In this document: positions 25,874-34,647 of the stretch, piece by piece | How the letters are laid out: every line of letters starts with the position of its first letter | How positions within the stretch are numbered: the stretch's first letter is position 1 | From: Saccharomonospora sp. NB11 | Lineage (GTDB): Bacteria; Actinomycetota; Actinomycetes; Mycobacteriales; Pseudonocardiaceae | Length of the DNA: 64,000 nt | Direction of reading: 5' to 3' | NCBI RefSeq assembly: GCF_015910535.1 | Contig: NZ_JACBJG010000009.1 | Coordinates: forward strand, 124,001-188,000 | The notes under the pieces: generated by a model | Databases searched by the model: none | What the model saw: only the letters and a program-made list of their open reading frames with translations | What the model was told of the DNA's origin: nothing | Position numbers and translations under genes: made by a program

Positions 25874-26944
25874 TCAGGCCACGTCCTCGCTCGGGGCGGC
25901 GAAGGTGTTGCAGTCGACGATGCGGTTGTCGTAGGCCCCGGCCCGCCACCACTTCGCGTAGTTGGCGTTGCTGCCGTGGTCGCGGGTGCCCGACGTGTCG
26001 TCGCCGCGGGTCTCCTGGTCGTACCAGGCCGCGTCGTACATGGCTCGCGTCACCGAGCCACCCCGGTCCACGTGGGCGCCGAGGAACATTCCCGAGAAGC
26101 ACTGCGCCTGCAGCTCCTTGCGGCGGGACATCTCCTGCCCGGCCGGGCTGTCCTGGCCCTCGGCGTAGATGCGTTCCCACGCCGCGTCCATGATGCCCGC
26201 CAGTTCCTGCACGTGATGGCCGTACTCGTGGGCGAAGAGGGCCAGGTAGACGCCGGGGGCGTCGCCGTACTGGTCGGTCTGGAGGCCGTCGAAGGGCAGG
26301 TACAAATCGCCCTCGCAGTAGTAGGCCGCCGTGGCGATGCCGACGTTGATCGTGCCGCACTGGGTGTCGAAGCTCGCCGCCTTCGGGAAGTGCAGCCGGG
26401 GCGGTGTGAACGGCAGGTTGTACGCCTGGAGGAACGGCCCCCACGCCTCGTCGAGGCACACGCGGGCGGCGGTGAAGAACGCCTCCGCGCCCTCGGGGGT
26501 GCTCTGCCACGGCGGCAGCTCGCACGCCCGGTTGGCGAGTCCCGCGTTCGGGTCCTGCAGGATCGGGTGGTCGGCGAGCGCCAGGATCTTCGTCGGCTGG
26601 TTCGCCTGTCCCGTCGCCGAGGCGCCACCCGCGGGTGTCGACGTCGGCGAGTCGCTCGTGGTGGTGGTCGTCGGCTGCTCGGTCGTGGAGGCCGCCGGGG
26701 GCAGCGCCGGTGCGGACGCGGCCGTGTCGGTGGGCGACACGCGCGACTCGGTGCCGGTCGTGAACACGTACACCAGCACGAGCGCCAACGACAGCAACAT
26801 CGTCCCGCCGCCGTAGGCCAAGACGTACGGCCACACCGGCTTCCGGGGCGGCCGGGGTGGCCCCGGCGGCGAGGGGAAGTGCTGGCCGTACTGCGGGCCG
26901 TAACCGTGGCCCGGGGAACCCGGCCAGGGTGGCGGTTGTGTCAT
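25874..26944 (-). CDS. membrane-anchored neutral zinc metallopeptidase (YpfJ-like)
   Basis: A 356-residue protein. The cytosolic head is Pro/Gly/Tyr-rich (MTQPPPWPGSPGHGYGPQ), followed by one transmembrane helix (LAYGGGTMLLSLALVLVYVF), a Thr/Ser/Pro-rich linker likely to be glycosylated, and a catalytic domain with HEYGHH (HExxH) and a downstream EMSRRKELQAQCFSG segment typical of PF04228 peptidases. Cys pairs CGT…CEGD suggest exported disulfides. Target unknown. ATG 26944 chosen over longer readings that cross the oppositely oriented membrane-protein gene. Confidence 0.88.
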   Translation of the reverse strand: MTQPPPWPGSPGHGYGPQYGQHFPSPPGPPRPPRKPVWPYVLAYGGGTMLLSLALVLVYVFTTGTESRVSPTDTAASAPALPPAASTTEQPTTTTTSDSPTSTPAGGASATGQANQPTKILALADHPILQDPNAGLANRACELPPWQSTPEGAEAFFTAARVCLDEAWGPFLQAYNLPFTPPRLHFPKAASFDTQCGTINVGIATAAYYCEGDLYLPFDGLQTDQYGDAPGVYLALFAHEYGHHVQELAGIMDAAWERIYAEGQDSPAGQEMSRRKELQAQCFSGMFLGAHVDRGGSVTRAMYDAAWYDQETRGDDTSGTRDHGSNANYAKWWRAGAYDNRIVDCNTFAAPSEDVA

Positions 26945-27076
26945 CTGGTCGTCCCCGCGCGCTCGATGAAACTCGATGGCCAGCATAGCGAGAGTGCCAC
27001 CGACCGGGCTCGTGCGGCGGTGGATCGTCGGGACCCGGCCGGATGCGAGGTCCGGGGCAGGAGTCAGGATGGTGGC

Positions 27077-27961
27077 ATGTCCGACTCGACAGGCTGGTCC
27101 ACGTCCCGCGAGCGGCGCCCCGGCGTCATCCCCCTGCGGCCGCTCATGCTCGGCGAGATCGTCGAGGGCGCCGTCACCACGATGCGTCGGCACGCGGGTG
27201 TGGTGTTCGGGTCCGCCGCCGTGGTGGCCCTGCTGAGCGCCCTCGTCTACTACGCGGCCGACCTGTGGCTGCTCGACGCGACGAGCCCCGCTCCCGTGAT
27301 CGACGCCGACGCGCCGCCGGAGGTCCAGCTCGACCAGGCGGTGTCGCAGCTTCAGGACGCCCTGCCGCAGTTCGGTGTCCTCGGACTGATCACCCTGGTG
27401 ACCCAGACGTTCCTGGCCGGTCTGCTCACGGTCGTCGTCGGCAGGGCGGTGCTCGGTCAGTCGATCGGGGTGCGGGCGGCCTGGGAGGAACTGCGGCCGC
27501 GGCTGCTGCCGCTGCTCGGGCTGACCGCCGTGGTCACGGCGCTGGTGATGGTGGGCACCGCGTTCTTCATCGTCCCGGGAGTGTGGCTGTACGCGTTGCT
27601 GAGCCTGGCCACGCCCGCGCTGATCCTCGAACGGGGTCGGGTGGGTGCCGCGCTGCGGCGGTCGGTGGCTCTCGTGCAGGGGGCTTGGTGGCGCGTGTTC
27701 GGTGTGCTGCTCGCCGCGATCCTCGTGACGTGGGTGCTGTCGTACCTCATCCAGTGGCCCTTCAACCTGGCAATCGACCCGCAGGCGTTCGCCCGGGGCT
27801 ACACGCCCGAGGAGCTGTTGCTGCAGGAGCTCGGGGGCGCCGTGGCGCGCACGGTGACGGTGCCGTTCTCCGCGGCGGTGACGGCGTTGCTGTACATCGA
27901 TCAGCGGATGCGACGCGAGAATCTGGCCGACGAACTCGCCCGCGCCTCTCGCTCGGAGTGA
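27077..27961 (+). CDS. polytopic membrane protein
   Basis: A 294-residue protein with about five to six hydrophobic segments, e.g. VVFGSAAVVALLSALVYYAA, FLAGLLTVVVGRAVL, LLGLTAVVTALVMVGTAFF, VWLYALLSLATPALIL and VFGVLLAAILVTWVLSYLI. It resembles the glycerophosphodiester-phosphodiesterase-associated/YIP-like membrane domain proteins of actinobacteria (IPLRPLMLGEIVEGAVTTMRRH is their usual opening). Function unknown. ATG 27077 preceded by CAGGATGGTGG. Divergent from the metallopeptidase. Confidence 0.75.
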   Translation: MSDSTGWSTSRERRPGVIPLRPLMLGEIVEGAVTTMRRHAGVVFGSAAVVALLSALVYYAADLWLLDATSPAPVIDADAPPEVQLDQAVSQLQDALPQFGVLGLITLVTQTFLAGLLTVVVGRAVLGQSIGVRAAWEELRPRLLPLLGLTAVVTALVMVGTAFFIVPGVWLYALLSLATPALILERGRVGAALRRSVALVQGAWWRVFGVLLAAILVTWVLSYLIQWPFNLAIDPQAFARGYTPEELLLQELGGAVARTVTVPFSAAVTALLYIDQRMRRENLADELARASRSE

Positions 27962-28095
27962 CCTGCGACGCTGTGTCATCACTCACACGTGGTCTTTTCC
28001 CGAAGGGGTGAAACGCGGGGGCCGGTGTCGGCGACGAGCACGGTGACGCCGCCGGTGCACCGTGTCCGGCGTGCGCGTCGCGGCGAGGAGACACC

Positions 28096-28881
28096 GTGGG
28101 TCGTGTGGGGGGCCGAGTCCGCGGCGGACGGCGACGTGATCGCCGCCGCGCGGCAGGCATTGGGGTGGTTCTGTTGATGGCGATGGCGATCTCGGGGTGT
28201 CTTGCTCCCCGGACGACGGCGGCCGTGACCGCGACGTGGTGCGCCGACCAGTCGGCGATCGTCGTCCTGGGCGACTCCCACAGCACGGGGTACGGGCTTC
28301 CCGACTACCCGGGTGGGGGCGGGTTCGAGCCGACTGCCGTGGGGTGGACGTCCACCGTGCTGCGGGCTGCATCCGAGCGGTGGGGCACCGTCACCACCGT
28401 GCTCGCGCACAACGGAGCCATGGCGTCCGACTTCCTGCCGGGAGGCCGGTGGCCGGAGACCACGAGCGCGATCGAGTACGTGCACGACGTGCAACCCGCG
28501 TTGGTGATCGTGGAGCTGGGGGCCAACGAGTTCGCCGGGGACCTCGCGCCTCACGAGTTCGACGAGCGCTACCGCGGTCTCGTGGCCGAGGTGCAGCACG
28601 CCTCACCGCGCAGCGCCGTCCTGTTGCTGGTGCCACCCGAGATGGGCGCGCGGCTCGTGCCGGACCCGATCCACTCCTGGGACGCCTACACCGGGGTGAT
28701 CGAGACGGTCGCGGCCGAGCGTGGCACCGAACTGCTCGACCTCGGCCAGTACCTGCCACCCGGTGGGACGCCCGAGGCCGACGGCCTCTACCTGAGCGAC
28801 GCGGCCCACCTCACCGAGGCCGGGCATCGAGTGGTGCACGCGGCCGTGTGGACCTTCCTCGAAGCCTCGTGCGGGCTGTGA
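28096..28881 (+). CDS. SGNH/GDSL-family lipoprotein hydrolase
   Basis: A 261-residue exported esterase-like protein. After an Arg-rich n-region, VVLLMAMAISGC forms a lipobox (ISG-Cys), so it is probably a lipoprotein. Block I is VLGDSHSTGYG (nucleophile Ser), the Asn of LGANEF is block III, and SDAAHLTEAGH supplies the DxxH pair of block V. Substrates may be acylated wall polymers or lipids; this is inferred. The GTG start has GAGGAG 6 bp upstream. The 134-bp gap before it holds no clear gene. Confidence 0.85.
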   Translation: MGRVGGRVRGGRRRDRRRAAGIGVVLLMAMAISGCLAPRTTAAVTATWCADQSAIVVLGDSHSTGYGLPDYPGGGGFEPTAVGWTSTVLRAASERWGTVTTVLAHNGAMASDFLPGGRWPETTSAIEYVHDVQPALVIVELGANEFAGDLAPHEFDERYRGLVAEVQHASPRSAVLLLVPPEMGARLVPDPIHSWDAYTGVIETVAAERGTELLDLGQYLPPGGTPEADGLYLSDAAHLTEAGHRVVHAAVWTFLEASCGL

Positions 28882-28990
28882 ATCCGGCGAACGGACACGC
28901 TCCTCGGGACGCCGCCCGGGCCTGCGGTGCGTGACGGGGTGTCGGCCCGGTGTGCCGCTGCGGCCCCGGGATTGCCCGTAGGGTGTGGTC

Positions 28991-30277
28991 ATGGCCGTCT
29001 CCGAACTCCACAAGTTCACCCTCGACAACGGCCTGCGGGTCGTGCTCGCCCCCGATCCGACGGCACCGGTCGTCGGGGTGAGCGTGCACTACGACGTGGG
29101 CTTCCGCTCCGAACCGGAAGGGCGCACCGGGTTCGCCCATCTCTTCGAACACCTGATGTTCCAAGGCAGTGAGAGCCTCGAGAAGCTCGCTCACTTCCGC
29201 TGGGTGCAGAGCAGTGGCGGCACCTTCAACGGCTCCACGCACCCCGACTACACCGACTACTTCGAGGTGCTGCCCTCGGCCGCCCTGGAGCGCGCGTTGT
29301 TCCTGGAGGCCGACCGGATGCGCGCGCCCAAGCTGACCCAGGAGAACCTCACCAACCAGATCGACGTGGTGAAGGAGGAGATCCGCCTCAACGTGCTGAA
29401 CCGGCCCTACGGCGGGTTCCCGTGGATCCTCCTGCCGCCGGTGCTGTACTCGACGTTCCCCAACGCGCACAACGGTTACGGCGACTTCACCGACCTCGAA
29501 CAGGCGACGTTGGACGACTGCGCGGCCTTCTTCGACACCTACTACGCGCCCGCCAACGCGGTCCTCACCGTCGCGGGCGACCTGGACGTGGATCGCACGC
29601 GGGAGTTGGTGCACAAGCACTTCGACGACGTGCCCGCGCGGCCGAGGCCGCAGCGGCCGTCGTTCGCCGAACCACGCCCCACCCAGGAGCTGCGGGGCAC
29701 GCACACCGACCCGCACGCGCCCCTGCCCGCCCTTGCCGTGGGCTACCGCATGCCCGACCCGATCAACGAGCTGGACGCCTACCTCGCGAACCTCGTCCTC
29801 GCCGGGGTGCTCGCCGACAGCGACTCGTCGCGGCTGCAGCAACGACTCGTGCACACCGAACCGCTGGTCACCGACGTCGGCGCGGGAGCTGGTCTCTTCG
29901 GGCCCTTCGAGGCGCGCGATCCCGACACGTTCTCCGTGACCGCGATCCATCCGCCGGAGACGTCCGCCGAGCAGGTCCTCGACGCGCTCGACGCCGAGCT
30001 GGAGGCGCTCGCCACCACGCCACCCGGACCCGAGGAGCTGACCAAGGTGACGGCCCGCTGGAGCGCGGCGTTGCACTCCGAACACGACCGCCTCGTGTCG
30101 CGCACGCTCGCGCTCGGCTCGCTGGAGTTGCTCCACGGGGACGCGGGTCTGGTGTACGCGCTCCCCGAGCGCATGGCCGCGGTGACGGCTGAGCAGGTGT
30201 CCGAGGCCGCGAAGGCGCTACGCCCCGACTCGCGTGCCGTACTCGTGGTGGAACCGGGACAGGGAGGTGCCCAGTGA
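28991..30277 (+). CDS. M16 zinc peptidase, catalytic subunit
   Basis: A 428-residue M16B (pitrilysin/processing-peptidase-like) protein. The inverted zinc motif HLFEH (His50, Glu53, His54) with a downstream Glu in VVKEEIRLN makes it the catalytic half. FAHLFEHLMFQG and FNGSTHPDYTDYFEVLP are family signatures. Cytosolic, no signal peptide. ATG 28991; GTG 28985 is a near alternative. The stop overlaps the start of the second M16 gene (GTGA), so the two products probably form a heterodimer like mitochondrial MPP. Confidence 0.92.
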   Translation: MAVSELHKFTLDNGLRVVLAPDPTAPVVGVSVHYDVGFRSEPEGRTGFAHLFEHLMFQGSESLEKLAHFRWVQSSGGTFNGSTHPDYTDYFEVLPSAALERALFLEADRMRAPKLTQENLTNQIDVVKEEIRLNVLNRPYGGFPWILLPPVLYSTFPNAHNGYGDFTDLEQATLDDCAAFFDTYYAPANAVLTVAGDLDVDRTRELVHKHFDDVPARPRPQRPSFAEPRPTQELRGTHTDPHAPLPALAVGYRMPDPINELDAYLANLVLAGVLADSDSSRLQQRLVHTEPLVTDVGAGAGLFGPFEARDPDTFSVTAIHPPETSAEQVLDALDAELEALATTPPGPEELTKVTARWSAALHSEHDRLVSRTLALGSLELLHGDAGLVYALPERMAAVTAEQVSEAAKALRPDSRAVLVVEPGQGGAQ

Positions 30278-31674
30278 GCGTGACCGACCACCGCTCCGCC
30301 GAGGAGATCGGCCGCACGGAAGGCGGCCCGCGACCGCTTCCGCCGCTCGGCGAGCAGAAGCCGGCGGCCGAGCTGTCGCATGTGGACACGGTGTTGGGCA
30401 ACGGCCTGCGGGTGCTGGCCGTGCACAAGCCCACCGTGCCGATGGTCGAGCTTCGGCTGCGCATCCCGTTCGCGGGGGAGGACGCGTTGCACGCGGCCAC
30501 GGCCGAGGTGCTCGCCGAGACGTTGCTGACCGGAACGCGCCGACGGGACCGCGTGGCCGTCGACACCGACCTCGCGCTCATCGGCGGTGACCTGGGTGCC
30601 ATGGTCGACCCCGAGTATCTCGGCGTCTCGGGCAGTGCGCTGGCGGAGAAGCTGCCCGACCTGCTCGACGTGCTCGCCGACGCGCTGACCGACGCGGCCT
30701 ACGCCGAGGGTGAGGTGGCGAGGGAGGCCGACCGGATCTCCGAGCGGCTCGCCGTCGCGCGCACGCAGCCGAGGGTGATCGCGCGCGAGGCGTTGCAGCG
30801 CAGGCGGTACGGCGACCACCCGTACACGCGGGAGATGCCGAGGGCCGAGGACGTCGCCGTGGTGACGCCCGAGGCGGTGCGGGCTTTGCATGCCGCCGCC
30901 GTGTTGCCCGCCGGTTCGATCCTGGTCCTGGTGGGTGACGTGCCGCCGGAGACGGCGGTCGCCGAGGTCGAGCGTGCTCTCGCGGGCTGGTCGAGCGAGG
31001 CACAGGCGCGCAGGCTGCCTCCGCTGCCCGACCTGACGCCGGCTGACCTGCTGCTCGTCGACCGTCCGGGCGCGGTGCAGTCGCAGTTGCGGTTGTCCGC
31101 GCAGGCTGTTCCGAGGACCGACCCGCGCTACCCGGCGCTCCAGCTCGCCAACCTCGCCTACGGCGGGTACTTCTCCTCGCGGCTGGTGGAGAACATCCGC
31201 GAGGACAAGGGCTACACCTACGGCGCCCACTCTGCATTCGAGTTCTCGGGCGGCAAGGCCACGCTGCAGGTGGAGGCCGACACGGCCAGCGAGGTGACGG
31301 CGGCGGCGCTGTTGGAGACCCGGTACGAGCTGGGCAGGCTGGGGCTCGTGCCGCCCACGGACACCGAGGTCGAGTCGGTGCGGCAGTACGCCGTGGGCGC
31401 GCTGCTGATCGGTGCCGCGTCCCAGTCCGGGTTGGCGACCCAGCTCGCCTCACTGGCCTCCGCCGGGTTGGGCGTGGACTGGCTCGTGGAGCATCCGAAG
31501 CGGCTCGCGGCCGTGACCACCGACGAGGTCGCGGAGGCGGCGTTGGACTTCTTCGCGCCCCACCGTTTCACCGGCGTCGTCGTCGGTGACGCGGCCTCGC
31601 TCGCGCCGAAACTGACCGCGCTCGGCGGGGTGGTGTCGGAGTCCGCGGACGAGGGGAGCGGGCAGGCTCGATGA
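30274..31674 (+). CDS. M16 peptidase, non-catalytic partner subunit
   Basis: A 466-residue M16B homologue in which the HxxEH motif is absent (ATAEVLAETLLTG at the equivalent place). The substrate-binding Arg/Tyr motif near the C-terminus is intact (ENIREDKGYTYGAHSAFEF). This division of labour is known for heterodimeric bacterial M16 peptidases. It begins at GTG 30274 overlapping the catalytic gene by 4 bp and ends overlapping nudC by 4 bp (ATGA). Confidence 0.9.
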   Translation: MSVTDHRSAEEIGRTEGGPRPLPPLGEQKPAAELSHVDTVLGNGLRVLAVHKPTVPMVELRLRIPFAGEDALHAATAEVLAETLLTGTRRRDRVAVDTDLALIGGDLGAMVDPEYLGVSGSALAEKLPDLLDVLADALTDAAYAEGEVAREADRISERLAVARTQPRVIAREALQRRRYGDHPYTREMPRAEDVAVVTPEAVRALHAAAVLPAGSILVLVGDVPPETAVAEVERALAGWSSEAQARRLPPLPDLTPADLLLVDRPGAVQSQLRLSAQAVPRTDPRYPALQLANLAYGGYFSSRLVENIREDKGYTYGAHSAFEFSGGKATLQVEADTASEVTAAALLETRYELGRLGLVPPTDTEVESVRQYAVGALLIGAASQSGLATQLASLASAGLGVDWLVEHPKRLAAVTTDEVAEAALDFFAPHRFTGVVVGDAASLAPKLTALGGVVSESADEGSGQAR

Positions 31675-32687
31675 CAGCAGCGAGCCGCCCGGAACCCTTC
31701 CGGCTGTCCTCGGCGCCGGCGTTGTCGCGGTCGACGGCCGACCGGCAGGAGACGTTGCGCACCGACCCCGAGCGGCTGCGGGCCGCGTGGCCGTCGGCGC
31801 GGGTGATCCGCGTGGACGGCCACGGTCGGGCGCCCGTGCCGGAGCACCGGATCGTCGGCGTGGAGCCGAAGGACGTGCCGCTGGTGAGCGTTCCGGCGCT
31901 CGACGTCGCCGAGACGGTGCCGGACGAGGCCGTCTTCCTGGGACGTTGGCGTGACGCCGACTACTGGGCGGTGTCGGCGGAGCCCGGCCCGGACGCCCAC
32001 TCCCTCGCGCTCGACCTCGACGGCTGGGGCGTTCCGGTGGAGGTGCCCGTGGCCGCCGGTGAGGTCTGGGTGGAGCTGCGGGTGCACGGAGCGGTGCTGG
32101 ACGACACGGCCGCGGGCTTGTTGACCACGGCACTGGCTCTGCGCAACTGGCATCGCCGGGCCCGTCACTGCGCCCGCTGCGGCGGGACGTGCCGACTGCG
32201 GCAGTTCGGGTGGGCGAGTCGGTGCGAGCAGTGCGGACGCGAGGAGTACCCGCGCACGGACCCGGCCGTGATCTGCCTCGTGCACGACGACGTCGGGGTG
32301 AACGGCGAGCACGTGTTGCTGGCGCGACAACCGGTGTGGCCGCCCACGCGGTACTCGGTGCTCGCCGGGTTCGTCGAGGCCGGCGAGTCGCTGGAGGGCT
32401 GCGTGGAGCGTGAGATCCGCGAGGAGGTGGGGGTCGCCGTCCGCGATGTCCGCTACCTCGGCAGCCAGCCGTGGCCCTTCCCGCGCTCGGTCATGGTCGG
32501 CTTCGCGGCGAGGGCGGACGCCGGAGCCGCCCTCGCCCCGGCCGAGGGCGAGATCGAGGACGCGCAGTGGGTCTCGCGCGACCGTGTGCGGAAGGCACTC
32601 GCCGAGGGTGACCCGGACCTGCGGTTGCCGGGCGGGACGTCCATCGCCAACGTCATGATCCGCGCGTGGGCGGAGGCCGACGAGTGA
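31671..32687 (+). CDS. nudC: NAD+ diphosphatase / NADH pyrophosphatase
   Basis: A 338-residue Nudix hydrolase that cleaves NAD(H) to NMN(H) and AMP and may decap NAD-RNA. A four-Cys zinc ribbon (HCARCGG…RCEQCG) precedes the Nudix box GFVEAGESLEGCVEREIREEV. The family-specific SQPWPFPRSVM lies just after it. The N-terminal domain is present. Overlaps the M16 gene by 4 bp. Position after AdnAB/channel matches the mycobacterial block. Confidence 0.93.
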   Translation: MTAASRPEPFRLSSAPALSRSTADRQETLRTDPERLRAAWPSARVIRVDGHGRAPVPEHRIVGVEPKDVPLVSVPALDVAETVPDEAVFLGRWRDADYWAVSAEPGPDAHSLALDLDGWGVPVEVPVAAGEVWVELRVHGAVLDDTAAGLLTTALALRNWHRRARHCARCGGTCRLRQFGWASRCEQCGREEYPRTDPAVICLVHDDVGVNGEHVLLARQPVWPPTRYSVLAGFVEAGESLEGCVEREIREEVGVAVRDVRYLGSQPWPFPRSVMVGFAARADAGAALAPAEGEIEDAQWVSRDRVRKALAEGDPDLRLPGGTSIANVMIRAWAEADE

Positions 32688-32741
32688 GCGGTGCCTGAGG
32701 CGATAGTCTCGCGGCACTCGGGAGTCACGGGGGTAGGTGTG

Positions 32742-33704
32742 GTGAGCGCGGCGCGAGCTGTGGGACTGCTGTTGGGTGTGGTGGCCGACGCGATGGTCGG
32801 TGAATCGGTGCGTGGCCGTGCGGACGCCACGCTCACTCGGGCAGCCAGGGCGATCCGGCGACGTGTGCCCGCGAACCATCCGGTGGCGGGTGCAGTGCAC
32901 GTCGGCGCGGTCGCCGGGGCAGCCGTGCTGGCCGGGGCGGCCGTGGAGCGCGTCGGTCGTGGTCGCCCGCTGTTCACCGCCGTCACCACCGCGGCGGGAA
33001 CGTGGGCGGTGCTCGGTGGGGCGCGGTTGGCCACCGACGGCACGGCCATGGCGCGGCAGTTGGAGACCGGTGACGTCCAGGCCACGCGCGAGACGCTGGC
33101 CCAGTGGGACCCGCGCTGCTCGGAGAACCTGGACGCGGTGGCTCTGGCGCGGGCCTCGGTGGAGGCGGTCGCGCACAACACCTCCGACACGGTGGTCGCA
33201 CCTCTGTGGTGGGGCGCGGTGGCCGGGTTGCCGGGGCTGCTCGGGTCCCGCGCCGTGGGGGTGCTCCGGCGGACGGCGGCGGAGCAGGCCGACCGGTCAC
33301 GCGCGAGCGTCGTTCCCACCCACCTCGACACGGTGGTCAACCAGGCGCCCACCCGGCTGGCGGCGGCGCTGACCGTCGCGGGCGCGCCCGTGGTCGGCGG
33401 CTCGGCCCGTGCGGCGTGGCAGGCGTGGCGGCGCGACACCGTGCTGCACCCGCAGCCGAACTCGGGCCGGGTGACGGCGGCGTACGCGGGTGCGCTGGAG
33501 GTCCGTCTCGGCGGCCGCACGGAGTATCCCGACGGTGTCCGGGAGCTGCCGGTGCTCGGGGACGGCCGCATGCCGGACGCCGGGCACGTCACCCGGGCCG
33601 TCGAGCTGTCGCGGGTGGTCGGCTGGCTGGCGGGTGTCGGCTCGGCCGTGGTCGCGCTGAGGCCGCGACTGCGTCGTCGCCGCTCCCGGGGAGCGGAGAA
33701 CTAG
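32742..33704 (+). CDS. cobD: adenosylcobinamide-phosphate synthase CobD/CbiB-like
   Basis: An integral membrane protein of about 320 residues that joins aminopropanol (phosphate) to adenosylcobyric acid in cobalamin synthesis. Family motifs are ENLDAVALARASVEAVAHNT with SDTVVAPLWWGAVAGLPG after it, and HPQPNSGRVTAAYAGAL. GTG 32742 aligns with the usual family N-terminus (SAARAVGLLLG); an in-frame GTG at 32691 would add 17 residues. The start of the gene lies 54 bp after nudC. It is convergent with SURF1, with stops sharing 4 bp. No other cobalamin gene is in the window. Confidence 0.85.
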   Translation: MSAARAVGLLLGVVADAMVGESVRGRADATLTRAARAIRRRVPANHPVAGAVHVGAVAGAAVLAGAAVERVGRGRPLFTAVTTAAGTWAVLGGARLATDGTAMARQLETGDVQATRETLAQWDPRCSENLDAVALARASVEAVAHNTSDTVVAPLWWGAVAGLPGLLGSRAVGVLRRTAAEQADRSRASVVPTHLDTVVNQAPTRLAAALTVAGAPVVGGSARAAWQAWRRDTVLHPQPNSGRVTAAYAGALEVRLGGRTEYPDGVRELPVLGDGRMPDAGHVTRAVELSRVVGWLAGVGSAVVALRPRLRRRRSRGAEN

Positions 33705-34600
33705 GGCCGGGAGTCGTCGGCGGGCGAGCGGCTGCCGACGACCGTCTGCGAGGCGTCGTGCTCGGCGTCCGACGAGGCGCGTTCGGCCTCCTCGTCCTCG
33801 GCCAGCAGCTCCGCCACCGACTTGCGACGCGGGCGCTGGCTCTCGGCCGACAGCGCGCCGCCCGGCTTCAACTCCCGCACCGTGAAGTAGCCCCAGGCGA
33901 GAACGGCCATCGTGCCGAAGGCCACCCACTGCAGCGCGTACGAGAAGTACGGACCGGCCTCCAGCTTGGGCAGCGGCAGGGCGCCGAGCACTCCCGGCTG
34001 CCCCTCGGTGAGCTGCAGGTAGCCGGGGGAGACGTCGAGTCCGCTGGCGCGCGCGACGGTCCGCGAGTCGATCGTGTAGGCGTGCAGCCTGCCCTGGGTT
34101 GACTCGTCCGAGAACGCGTCACGGCCCTGCGGGTCGGTCTCGTCGCCCCGCACGCGGGCTTCGACCCGGACGGTGCCGCCCGGCGGAGCAGCGTAGGGCG
34201 GGACGTCGCCGTTGTCGGGTCGGAGGTACCCGCGGTCGATCACCACGATCCGGCCGTCGGTGGTCCGGAGCGGGGTGAGCACCTCGAACGCCGGTTGCCC
34301 CTGCACCGTGCGCAGGCGTGCGATGATCTCGTGTTCGGGCAGGTAGGTGCCCTCGACCACGACCCTGCGCCATTCTGTGTCCGGTCCCGGCGCGCGTCCT
34401 TCCGGCAGGACCTCCTGCAACGGCCGTGGCTGCTCCGAGAACGACGTCGAGACGGCGTCGTTCTGCGCCTTGCGTTCGGCGTGACGGTCGAACTGCCACG
34501 GCGCGAGCACCGTGTAACAGGTCACGGCGAACCCGAACACGACGAACGTGAGCGCCAGCCAACCCGGCTGGAGCAGCGATTTCCAGCGCACGACCACCAC
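33701..34600 (-). CDS. SURF1-family protein
   Basis: A 299-residue membrane protein of the SURF1/Shy1 family, assisting cytochrome c oxidase assembly (haem a insertion in related systems). TM1 (WLALTFVVFGFAVTCYTVL) is followed by APWQFDRHAERKAQN, a periplasm-side domain with VEGTYLPEHEI and VIDRGYLRP, then TM2 (ALQWVAFGTMAVLAWGYF). The charged C-terminal tail (RRKSVAELLAEDEEAE) is cytosolic. GTG 34600 chosen; GTG 34591 is also possible. Longer upstream readings would overlap the kinase gene. Confidence 0.88.
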   Translation of the reverse strand: MVVVRWKSLLQPGWLALTFVVFGFAVTCYTVLAPWQFDRHAERKAQNDAVSTSFSEQPRPLQEVLPEGRAPGPDTEWRRVVVEGTYLPEHEIIARLRTVQGQPAFEVLTPLRTTDGRIVVIDRGYLRPDNGDVPPYAAPPGGTVRVEARVRGDETDPQGRDAFSDESTQGRLHAYTIDSRTVARASGLDVSPGYLQLTEGQPGVLGALPLPKLEAGPYFSYALQWVAFGTMAVLAWGYFTVRELKPGGALSAESQRPRRKSVAELLAEDEEAERASSDAEHDASQTVVGSRSPADDSRP

Positions 34601-34647
34601 GGTATGCGGGTCGTCCGCGGCGAGCCCGAGAGGGGTCCGCGCCGGGC

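Noticed and set aside
26945-27982. N-terminal extension of the zinc metallopeptidase
   Set aside because: The extension is antisense to the plus-strand membrane-protein gene and reads as low-complexity Arg/His; ATG 26944 starts a normal Pro-rich head.
27989-28177. 62-residue plus-strand frame before the SGNH lipoprotein
   Set aside because: It overlaps the lipoprotein start by 80 bp in another frame and has no ribosome site or family resemblance.
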